This document shows, piece after piece, positions 6,654-14,774 of a stretch of DNA of 18,253 nucleotides (positions within the stretch are counted from its first letter, which is position 1; every line of letters begins with the position of its first letter). The notes under the pieces were generated by a model. It saw only the letters and a program-made list of their open reading frames with translations. It was not told the DNA's origin and ran no database searches. Made by a program: the position numbers and the translations under genes. The stretch lies in NCBI GenBank assembly GCA_964572745.1, contig CAZNFT010000036.1:1-18253 (forward strand), given 5' to 3'. The stretch is from M50B103 sp041667565. Lineage in GTDB: Bacteria; Fidelibacterota; Fidelibacteria; Fidelibacterales; Fidelibacteraceae.

Positions 6654-7618
6654 TAGAAATTGTAACTTATTTGAATTTGATTAACAATACCAAGATATTT
6701 ATGTGGTCTAAAAGCGTAATCGATTTTTAGCCCCGAATTCCAGCGTTCGGCTGAAAGACCCAGTCCCATTGAAAATGGGATCTCTGTGCCAATGCAATAG
6801 CCCATTCGGACCTGGAATGTTTTTAAGAAATTAGCGTTAATACCGATGGCATAAGTTTCCTTATTGTCAACAGGATGATTTAACTGTGCACTAAGTAAAA
6901 GATCCACAATATCATTTTCGTAAACTGTCATAGAAGAACCCAGATGAAAGGTAGTAGGCGGAGCAAATTTTGCATACTCACGCTGGTCTCCATGATCTGA
7001 AGTATAAGTTCCTGCGGGACCTGAGGGCGTTCCGAAATTCAGTAAAGCAACGGCAATGGTGAGGTCTTTATAACCAGTGCGATAAAAGGTACCAAGGTCC
7101 ATAACGATGGATGAACTGGCAAGGTCGAGATATTCTTCTCTTACCAATCTGGCTGAAAGTCCAAAAGAAAATCTGTCACTCATTTTACGTGAGACATTCA
7201 CTCCAAAATAGTAATCGGCAAAGCTAAAATAAGAGCCTGAGCCATAGGGATTATATTCTGTGGTTATTTCCATTGCCGGCATGTGAAGAGCACCAATTTC
7301 CATGCCAAAAGCCCATGAGCCGCTAGTATGTGAGGCGGCAAGATATTCATAAGCTGTGCCTGCAAACCAATCCAGATGAGAAATAGAAACAGATGTTCCT
7401 TCAAGTTGAACCGTAGCTGCGGGATTCCAATGCATAATTGAAGCATCGGGAACAATGGATATAAAAGCGCCACCCATTCCACCGGAAGTAGCGGAAGGAT
7501 CAATCTTTAGAAAGTTGAATATAGATGTTCCCGCTCTCTGCCCGCCTAAACCGGCGAAGAGCATTGAAATACTCATTAATAGAAGTATTGAGATTTTATG
7601 TTTGCTGTATTTCATCAT
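6653..7618 (-). CDS. PorV/PorQ family outer-membrane beta-barrel protein
   Basis: The 321-aa product has a signal peptide (about 1-22) and then the hallmark of the PorV/PorQ family: AGTSIFNFLKIDPSATSGGMGGAF and HWNPAA, within residues 29-68. Alternating aromatic/hydrophobic strands follow, ending in NQIQISYNF with a terminal phenylalanine typical of barrels inserted by BAM. PorV is a known T9SS shuttle/attachment protein; related paralogs in FCB bacteria have uncertain roles. Here it sits directly after a TonB-dependent receptor and downstream of genes for probable T9SS substrates, so a role in export or anchoring of those proteins is a reasonable inference. The start codon abuts the receptor's stop codon; AAGG 7 nt upstream provides a ribosome-binding site inside that gene's end. 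ATG at 7615 is an alternative start. Confidence 0.88.
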   Translation of the reverse strand: MMKYSKHKISILLLMSISMLFAGLGGQRAGTSIFNFLKIDPSATSGGMGGAFISIVPDASIMHWNPAATVQLEGTSVSISHLDWFAGTAYEYLAASHTSGSWAFGMEIGALHMPAMEITTEYNPYGSGSYFSFADYYFGVNVSRKMSDRFSFGLSARLVREEYLDLASSSIVMDLGTFYRTGYKDLTIAVALLNFGTPSGPAGTYTSDHGDQREYAKFAPPTTFHLGSSMTVYENDIVDLLLSAQLNHPVDNKETYAIGINANFLKTFQVRMGYCIGTEIPFSMGLGLSAERWNSGLKIDYAFRPHKYLGIVNQIQISYNF

Positions 7619-10327
7619 TTAAAACCTTAAAAAGAGTCCAAGCATGATCTTCCGGGGAGCATAGTAACGCGAAGGATCTACATTGGGGTTTCGACCTGCA
7701 TAGTACGAGTAAGAAATAATCTCACCGGGATCATAGGGTTCACCGGTAAAAGGATTGATACGACGCGGGACTTTGTAGTTAAAAACATTTTCAATATCTA
7801 GATAGACTCCGTATGTCATTTTCTTGTATCTGAAGTCTTTAGTAAGTTTTAAGTCAACAGTAATATAAGGACTTGAGATCTCACCATAGGGATTATCGGA
7901 GCGTGATGTTCCGATATACCACATGGTTCCATCTGCGGTAATAACTGTATCCTGAACCACGCTTTCTGTATAGCGTCTGCCGGACTGTGCTTCGATATGG
8001 GCATTAAGCGACCAGTTATTAAGCCAGGGTGATATATTATCTTCGTAAACATGGAAGCGCAGATTACCAATTAGTCTGAAAGGTTCATCCCAACTGAGAT
8101 AATTTTCAGTTAATGGTTTTTCTGAAATAATACCTGCTTCTACAAGAACGTTATCGTCAGGCGATGAACTTTTTCCTGTGGTGACAGAATAAGTAAATGA
8201 AGCATCACCACTAAAAAATCTTCCTGCTGTCTGGCGAAACATGAATTCCAATCCATAAGATCTTGCATAGTCCATATTCAGGTACATCATCAGAGAATAA
8301 TTTCCTACAAGGGGATTGAATGATGTAATGGTCTGAGCTGTTTCATAGTCGAACATATCTTTGTAATAGGCTTTAAATTCAAGGGCAGAAGCGGCTGAAA
8401 ATTTATGTTTTAAACCAATCTCGTAGGCAACCGTTGTTTTGGGATTTAAATTTGGGTTACCAATAAGACTGTAAGGGTTGTCAGAAACTGTATTTAATTT
8501 TGCATAGACATAGTTGTAAGTAGGAAGCTGTGAAAAGTGGCCATAGTTAAAATATAGAACATCATTATCGGTGACAGGGTGAGAAATACCAAGTCGGGGA
8601 CTTAGATGGCCTTTAAATCTTGCACCAAAGAGATTGCCGGTTTCATCAAAGTAGCGCTGGCGTCCGGCTTCTGTTACAGTAAGGATATCAGGATCCAGCA
8701 TAGTTTCAGTGACTTCACTGCCAATGAACCAATAATCATAGCGCATACCGATATTAGCTATCATACCTTCGAATGTGATATTATCCTGAAGATAAATAGA
8801 ACCATCCGAGGGTTTAACATTGTAATAATCGTAACTTTCACCTAAACCTGAACCCAACCATGGTTTATAAATATCCACAACCTGCATTTCCGTGAATCTG
8901 TGTTCTAAACCCGCTTTCATTTTGTGCTTGGTACTGGGGTGATATGTAAAATTTGTTGATAAGGTGTAATTCTTGCTCCAGTAGTCATACCAATAGGGAG
9001 CATCACCATGATCCCAGAATTCATCGCCGGTATATACGACTACATTTCCAAATTCATCGCGCGTGGAGTATTCTGTGGGATCAATATCAAGAAGTTCATT
9101 ATACTCTGACCAATGTTTATTCTGAACCGCTTTATGGAAAGAAGTGTAGAAATAGCCACCATTGACAGTATAAAATAAATTAGGATTTATGGTATGTGTC
9201 CAGACTGCATTAAAGACTTTAGATTCATTTGTGTATGTTGGATAGTTATCCAGCATTTCCTGAAAAGCATAGGGATAGGATGAAGATGTAAAATATCCCT
9301 GATTGACTCTAGCAGACTGGTTATAAGAAATTGAAAATTTATATTTTTGTTGATAATTCCAGGAGAGCTTTGCCATGTTAGAGAGATTGTTTTCCTGGCG
9401 TTTTGTAATAACATTCATCCAGTCGCGATAGGGATATAACTTATTTGAACCGGGAAGATAGGAATCAGAAAGATAGATATATCCACTCAAAAAATAAGAG
9501 AGATGACCGGGAAGAAGCTTGCTTTCTCCTTTAATAAGTGGTCCACCAATGGTAAATTCCAGATTATCAGTATTTACACCATGTTTACCAAAGATTTGAT
9601 CTGTTTTGTATCTAAAAGAACCTTCTAAATCGGAAGCACCTTCTTTTAGCTTAACATCAATAATACCCGACATTGCTTGACCATATTCGGCATTGAATCC
9701 ACCGGTGATAATCTCTAATTGTTCAATAGCATTGGGGTTAACATAAAGACTGGAAGTCTGGCCGGTTAAAGGATCTTTAATGGAAAGTCCATCTACAATA
9801 AATTGACTTTCATCCACGCGACCACCGCGAATATGGATTTCATTATTGGAGGTGGATACACCCGCTTGTTGTCCAACAATATCCGCAACACTTTCAACGA
9901 TCTTGCCTAAAAGATCATCGGCAGAAACAGAGACTGAAGAAGCTGTTGAACTGGCATCGATCAATGGCTTTTCGCCGACGACAATAACATCTTCACCAAA
10001 GGATAAAACGGTGGTTTCCAAAGAAATATCCATGCGGATGTTATCATCTTCTTTAAGCTCAATTCCTCCATGCAGGTGTTGCTTATAACCGATCATTGAT
10101 ACCATCATGTCATAAGTACCTTCACCCATTCCGGTGATTCTGTATGAGCCGTCAAGAGAAGTTGCTGCTCCGTAATATGTACCTTTTAAGATAATATTCA
10201 CACCTGCCATAGGCTCTTTTGTTTCTGCATTGGTGATCACTCCCTGAATAGTGGCTGCACTCAGCATCGATGCAAAAGCAAGAAGGAGAGTTACGATGTA
10301 CTTGTTAGTTTTTTTCATATTACTCAT
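7619..10327 (-). CDS. TonB-dependent receptor with carboxypeptidase-regulatory-like domain
   Basis: A 902-aa outer-membrane receptor. Order: signal peptide to about residue 24; a carboxypeptidase-regulatory-like domain (27-105, with GVITNAETKEPMAGVNIILKGT and ATSLDGSYRI); a TonB-box-like GEDVIVVGEKP (111-121); the plug (about 125-230, with IHIRGGRVDESQFIVDGL and GFNAEYGQAMSGIIDVKLKEG); then a 22-strand-type barrel ending in IMLGLFLRF with terminal Phe. Such receptors import large ligands using TonB energy; the ligand cannot be predicted. There is no SusD homolog beside it, unlike classic polysaccharide loci. The ATG at 10327 overlaps the upstream stop by 8 nt; an ATG at 10318 (MKKTNKY) one base after that stop is equally possible. 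Both give a signal peptide. Confidence 0.94.
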   Translation of the reverse strand: MSNMKKTNKYIVTLLLAFASMLSAATIQGVITNAETKEPMAGVNIILKGTYYGAATSLDGSYRITGMGEGTYDMMVSMIGYKQHLHGGIELKEDDNIRMDISLETTVLSFGEDVIVVGEKPLIDASSTASSVSVSADDLLGKIVESVADIVGQQAGVSTSNNEIHIRGGRVDESQFIVDGLSIKDPLTGQTSSLYVNPNAIEQLEIITGGFNAEYGQAMSGIIDVKLKEGASDLEGSFRYKTDQIFGKHGVNTDNLEFTIGGPLIKGESKLLPGHLSYFLSGYIYLSDSYLPGSNKLYPYRDWMNVITKRQENNLSNMAKLSWNYQQKYKFSISYNQSARVNQGYFTSSSYPYAFQEMLDNYPTYTNESKVFNAVWTHTINPNLFYTVNGGYFYTSFHKAVQNKHWSEYNELLDIDPTEYSTRDEFGNVVVYTGDEFWDHGDAPYWYDYWSKNYTLSTNFTYHPSTKHKMKAGLEHRFTEMQVVDIYKPWLGSGLGESYDYYNVKPSDGSIYLQDNITFEGMIANIGMRYDYWFIGSEVTETMLDPDILTVTEAGRQRYFDETGNLFGARFKGHLSPRLGISHPVTDNDVLYFNYGHFSQLPTYNYVYAKLNTVSDNPYSLIGNPNLNPKTTVAYEIGLKHKFSAASALEFKAYYKDMFDYETAQTITSFNPLVGNYSLMMYLNMDYARSYGLEFMFRQTAGRFFSGDASFTYSVTTGKSSSPDDNVLVEAGIISEKPLTENYLSWDEPFRLIGNLRFHVYEDNISPWLNNWSLNAHIEAQSGRRYTESVVQDTVITADGTMWYIGTSRSDNPYGEISSPYITVDLKLTKDFRYKKMTYGVYLDIENVFNYKVPRRINPFTGEPYDPGEIISYSYYAGRNPNVDPSRYYAPRKIMLGLFLRF

Positions 10328-11843
10328 TTATTTCAAAAATGTGTCTGAATAGATCATCTAGATTGTCGTTTCCTCTCAGGTAGTATAAGGGGATGGACAT
10401 GTAATAAGATTTTCCGGCTCCGATAGGTGTTTCTATCATGACTGTGGGGCTTCCCTTATAATCACTTGCATTCAAAGAGTCAGCTTCAAAATGGTAGCGT
10501 CGGGTAGATGTTTTACCGGGTTCTATGGCATAAAGCTTGTCTGCTAGGGTTGATGAAAACTGAAGGTCAAGAGCATTGTTGATCGTCTCATCACCCCAGT
10601 CTGCTTCAATATTAACGCCGGAATAAATTCGTCCTGTTTTACTATACTGATAGACTGTATCAATATCCGTAAAAGTCCAAACCGTATCAGGACGGACTCC
10701 TGTATCGACGACCTTTTGAGCATTGTCAACAAATAATGTGCCACCATCGCGTACAAAACGTGTTAAAGCTAAGGCAGCGTCATTTAAACTGTTTGAACCA
10801 CGGAAGGTGTACCAGAATACTTTAGAAAAAGTACTCAGATTTAATTCTATATCTTTTGAGGCGTAGGGAATAATATTGGCAGAGTTGATGAGAGAGCTAC
10901 CGATTTGCCATACGGTATAGCCATTATTTCCGACGAGATCATCAAAAATACTTGTGTATAGATTTTGATGAGTAAAAGATACCTGATCTCCCGGCCAGTC
11001 GTTGACGATGAGAACATCGCCCTGTGGTTGCACCACTCTCCAGATTAAGATATCCGATTCTTCAGACTCGGGGTCCGGAAAAGTAAGAATATCGCTTTCG
11101 GCACCTGCGATATCCTCTGCTTTTATATAAAATATATGGTCACCTGCCGGTATATCGGTGATCATGATCTCGCGGGCACTTCCCGGCAATTCCATCCAGG
11201 AACTAGTATCGTCGAGTGCATAATGAATAGTTTTAATGGATTCCAGTCCATCAATATCACTGACATCCCAGAAGAAAGAGTGATGAGGGAAAGAATAATG
11301 AACTGAATCCTGAGTTTTATTACTTTTTGGTATTGAGCTTAGCTTCCACTCAATAAAAGGAGGTGAGTTATACACCGGAAAAGACGCTATCGCAGGTGTG
11401 GGATCTACGGCAAAGCTATCATCAACAGCTTGTACGTAGAAAGAATAAATATCAAATTCCGTGCGTAGCGGTAAATAAAATATGGCTGATTCGTCCTCAG
11501 TATAAACAGCTGTATCCATATAGGACCAGCGGTAGTAATAGCCTATAACATTTCCATCGGGATCATCGCCCCACCAATGTAGTTCTTGTACAGAAATCGT
11601 TGTATCAAGTCCTAATATAAGTGAATCGCCTTCGGCAACCCAAACTGTATCGCCACGATTGATCCAATAATCGCCGGGACCTAAAGTGGTATCCGGATTA
11701 TAGAAAAATGACACATGGGTTTCAGGTGGCAAATTCTTGGACGTGGATTCAGGTAATTTTGGATGAAATAGATCGCAGGCAAATAGACTTAGCAGTATAA
11801 AAGCCAAGAGTATCATCGATGTTATATGCTTGTTTTTTTTCAT
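10320..11843 (-). CDS. Lipoprotein with Ig-like domains and a Rossmann/GATase-like C-terminal domain
   Basis: The product is 507 aa from the ATG at 11843. This start gives a textbook lipoprotein signal peptide ending in LFAC (C23); a TTG 27 nt upstream is rejected as non-canonical. Two Ig/fibronectin-like domains are suggested at about 40-158 (GDDPDGNVIGYYYRWSYMD) and 160-257 (DVSDIDGLESIKTIHYALDD, AGDHIFYIKAED). From 275 on, an alternating pattern with GDVLIVNDWPGD (275-286), VFWYTFRG (342-349) and FVRDGGTLFVDN (363-374) resembles class I glutamine amidotransferase/ThuA-like folds. I see no catalytic Cys-His pair, so it may only bind ligand. The family is not named with confidence. It follows the secreted protein gene after 58 nt containing a hairpin and precedes the TonB receptor. 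Confidence 0.75.
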   Translation of the reverse strand: MKKNKHITSMILLAFILLSLFACDLFHPKLPESTSKNLPPETHVSFFYNPDTTLGPGDYWINRGDTVWVAEGDSLILGLDTTISVQELHWWGDDPDGNVIGYYYRWSYMDTAVYTEDESAIFYLPLRTEFDIYSFYVQAVDDSFAVDPTPAIASFPVYNSPPFIEWKLSSIPKSNKTQDSVHYSFPHHSFFWDVSDIDGLESIKTIHYALDDTSSWMELPGSAREIMITDIPAGDHIFYIKAEDIAGAESDILTFPDPESEESDILIWRVVQPQGDVLIVNDWPGDQVSFTHQNLYTSIFDDLVGNNGYTVWQIGSSLINSANIIPYASKDIELNLSTFSKVFWYTFRGSNSLNDAALALTRFVRDGGTLFVDNAQKVVDTGVRPDTVWTFTDIDTVYQYSKTGRIYSGVNIEADWGDETINNALDLQFSSTLADKLYAIEPGKTSTRRYHFEADSLNASDYKGSPTVMIETPIGAGKSYYMSIPLYYLRGNDNLDDLFRHIFEINE

Positions 11844-11854
11844 GTTTTTTAATG

Positions 11855-11887
11855 ATCCGCCTCCATTCAAGATGAACAGAGGCGGAT
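11855..11887 (-). promoter_or_regulatory. Intra-operon mRNA hairpin
   Basis: A 9-bp perfect stem, ATCCGCCTC (11855-11863) with GAGGCGGAT (11879-11887), encloses a 2x2 internal loop and a second 4-bp stem TTCA/TGAA (11866-11869 / 11873-11876) with a 3-nt loop. In the transcript it lies between the stop of the sorting-domain protein and the start of the lipoprotein. No T-run follows on the transcribed strand, so it is probably an mRNA processing or stabilising element rather than a terminator. It buries GGAGG, 16 nt from the lipoprotein ATG. Confidence 0.65.
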
Positions 11888-11901
11888 TCTTTCCTTGACT
11901 C

Positions 11902-13499
11902 TTATTTCAAGAGTAGCATTTTATTTGTAGCAGTAAATTCAGGTGTTTCTATGCGATAGAGGTACATACCTGATGAAAGGTGTGCAGCATTCCAACGCAG
12001 ATCGTAAGCACCTGGATTCATGTTTTTATTCAACAATTCCTGAACTAAGCGACCATTAATGTCATAGACAGATAACTTAACATTCGAAGAATTTGCTAAT
12101 TCAAAACGGATGGTTGTAACCGGGTTGAAAGGATTCGGGAAGTTTTGATGTAAAGCATAACTTACAGGAGTTCCATCAACACCAACGCCGGGATCAACAC
12201 CCGGAGCATATATAATTGTTACATCACCAAGTTCGCGGGCTTCAATCTTCATGCTACCATACGAGTACATCACAACACCTTTTACAGCTGATAGTGAGTC
12301 GCCGGCAACAAGTGTGTCAACATTGCCTACTACAACATTTTCCCTGAAATTAATATCAAGAATTGAGTCTGCGACAAAGTCATCATCATATAAGAAGGTA
12401 TTAAGACCATCGCTTATGCTGAAATCGTAGTCGTTAATCGAAGAAATTTCCATATCTTGTTCAAGAGCTACCTTTACACCTTCAAAAGATTCGGGGTTGC
12501 TTGCCAAGTCTTCAAGAGTTAGCTCTGTTGCAGCTATAGGCGCTTCACCGGCCAATTTCACTGTGATATCTCCGATAACCCATGTATTGTTTTCATATTT
12601 CCAATAAGATTCGTGATCATCATCAACAAGACCGCTTACAGTCACAAGGTCACCTTCGTTTAGTGTGGTTGTGACAGCGGGATCAGCAAGAACCCAGACA
12701 GCATTCCATGGACCGGGAGCACTTGCAACAGTAATAGCTGCCTTACCATCAGAATCTTTAAAATTTGTTGAGAGCTGGCCGGGAAATGTCACATAGGCAT
12801 CAAAAGTTACTTCAGCACCACTGAGAGGACTTAAACCATTTTCAGCATGTGTATATTGTATATCATAAATAGTTGGAGCGCCATCTAAAACCTTGTATGA
12901 AAAGAGATCACCCTCTTCATAAGCGGTAGGCAATGCAGATACATCTGTTGAATCATCAACAACATAGAAATAATATTCTACAATAGACCCTGTTGCCTGT
13001 GCAGGAATTGTGCCTGTCCATACATCGGATTCGCCTTCTATCATATCAACATCGGCGTAATCGCCATTGTCGATTCTGTAATAGATCTTTGCTGTTTCAA
13101 CATTTCTTACAGTAGAGATCGTAGCAGAAACCGCAACAGTTTGTGCGGGTGTGGGAATACCTGCCGGTTTACGCTTAGGGAAGAGGATCATAGCAGGACC
13201 TTCGCCCAGAACGATGTCTTCTTTATACAGAGGATTCAAATTGTAAGTACTTGAATCTACATAAGAGCCATAATGATGATAAACCCATCCGCTGATGCTT
13301 TCAACCGGAGTCATAACTGGTGGTGGAATATATCCATCTAAACTATCTGAATCGCCTTGTACAAGACATGAACCTGTGCCATCGTCAATTGCAAGAATTG
13401 AATACTGATCTCCATACGAGGTTATAAGAGCATTTTCAATTTTTACAATATTATTTCCCCACTGTTCTGCAGTTGCAGGTACGCGAAGATCACCGGTTT
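11902..13499 (-). CDS. Secreted OB-fold protein with T9SS sorting domain, C-terminal part (broken by scaffold gap)
   Basis: This is the downstream part of one 897-aa secreted protein whose upstream part lies at 13600-14750. The frame is open through the left gap edge, so the Met at 13314 is internal, not a start. It contains the end of a second OB-like unit; an Ig/Fn3-like stretch; a third OB-like unit pair (beginning IYDIQYTHAENGLSPLSGAEVTF, the same opening as unit 1); and a C-terminal sorting domain of about 85 residues: QNFPNPFNPVTTIRFEL, LSVYDINGRLV, AYDLRWNAAHLSSGMYLYRI, ending KMLLLK. In T9SS bacteria this domain directs transport across the outer membrane and surface attachment. A small hairpin (ACTCTT/AAGAGT) overlaps the stop codon. 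Confidence 0.85.
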
Positions 13500-13654
13500 N
13501 NNNNNNNNNNNNNNNNNNNNNNNNNNNNNNNNNNNNNNNNNNNNNNNNNNNNNNNNNNNNNNNNNNNNNNNNNNNNNNNNNNNNNNNNNNNNNNNNNNNA
13601 CAATATTATTTCCCCACTGTTCTGCAGTTGCAGGTACGCGAAGATCACCGGTTT
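13445..13654. repeat. Exact 55-bp duplication flanking the scaffold gap
   Basis: Bases 13445-13499 and 13600-13654 are identical, beginning ACAATATTATTTCCCC and ending GATCACCGGTTT, and they abut the N-run exactly on both sides. Two contigs overlapping by one assembly k-mer length and joined with a fixed gap would give this pattern. It is most likely not a biological repeat. Confidence 0.9.
13500..13599. other. 100-N scaffold gap, probably artificial
   Basis: Exactly 100 N bases, a conventional unknown-size gap. Removing 13445-13599 (155 nt) joins 13444 to 13600 and restores one open frame across the junction, with no missing coding sequence needed. Confidence 0.92.
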
Positions 13655-14750
13655 TAATAATTGCTGTATCCGGGAGATCAGCAATTCCATCACCAACAAA
13701 ATTAGCATCACCCACGAGAAAGAATTCAGTCATATTTGCAGACGTTGTGGTATATTCACCAATATAACCGCTCATATCGATATAATCACCGGCGTACATA
13801 TCGGGATAGACTGAAGCATCCCGGTTATAAGAAAGAATAGCAGACCAAGGACCGCCATGAAGATCGGATAAGATCATTTTAACACCATCACCGGCATAAC
13901 TTAAACCTGTCGGCATGGTAACAACACCTCTGATATATAGAGTAGTATCAGCGGGGTTATCTCTATCGTGACCTTCATCTAAATAGGATTTATCCGAAAC
14001 ACCATCCAGGGGAGTTTTTAATAAATCAGAATGGCGAACTTGTTGAATTCTTTGGATACGGGTATGAACAATTGTTTCACCTCTTAATGGACCTTCAACA
14101 ATGTCCCAGGCAAGGCGAGGGACAATCTTACGCGCACTAAAAGAATAATTCATGACACCGGTAATTGAGAGTAAATTATCATATTCATCGGGCCAAAAGT
14201 AATAAGGAGCGCCGCCTTCATCGTCAACACCTAATGTGCCGCTGGCATCACTGATTTCCCATTCGCCATAACCGAGATCAGGATTAGAAATATCCACATC
14301 AAGTAATCTTACCAAACAGCCTTCATAGTCTTCTTTGCCAGCTTCAGCTGCAGTAAGCACAGCGGGAGCGGGACAGCCAATGCCAAAAGCATCAACGGTC
14401 AGGGCTGTTACATCCTTGATCCGTGTTAAATTGTAATTTTCATCCACTGTACCTGTTATGGTTACAGAATCGCCTTCCGAAACAATAACAGAGTCAGGGA
14501 CAAAATTACTAATATCTTTACCCAAATAAACATAAATGCCGTTCCAAGCTCCCGGTCCGTCTTGAATGTACATTTCGCTTCCACCAAATGCATAGGGTTC
14601 GGCGGTAACAATACCGGAAATGGTCACTTCCTGACCTTTTAATGGTGAATCTCCGCTGGCATCCGTTGTGTACTGAATGTCTTTGATCGTTGTAGCAAAA
14701 GCTACAAGGCTTAAGAGGAGAGCCATCATAATAACTAGCAATTTCTTCAT
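13600..14750 (-). CDS. Secreted OB-fold protein with T9SS sorting domain, N-terminal part (broken by scaffold gap)
   Basis: This is the N-terminal 383 residues of the 897-aa protein completed at 11902-13499. A signal peptide (MKKLLVIMMALLLSLVAFA) is followed at about 22 by IKDIQYTTDASGDSPLKGQEVTISGIV, the first beta-rich unit. It resembles the OB-fold-like (DUF5689/YhcR type) modules found in secreted FCB proteins. A paired half (about 127-217) ends in ITGVMNYSFSARKIVPRLAWDIV. A second unit begins near 227 (IQRIQQVRHSDLLKTPLDGVSDKSY) and is cut by the gap. No enzyme active site is visible, so binding or structural use is likeliest. The ATG has a strong AAGGAG ribosome-binding site and lies 24 bp after the 713-aa gene. 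Confidence 0.85.
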
Positions 14751-14774
14751 TTCTTTTCTCCTTGTATCTTGATT

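Noticed and set aside
11844..11870. N-terminal extension of the 507-aa lipoprotein from a TTG start
   Set aside because: It would add MNGGGSLKN before an otherwise ideal lipoprotein signal peptide, and the TTG lies inside the hairpin loop.
11902..13314. Independent 470-aa gene starting at the Met at 13314
   Set aside because: The frame stays open upstream to the gap and is in phase with the N-terminal part after the 55-bp duplication is collapsed; there is no signal peptide or ribosome-binding site at this Met.
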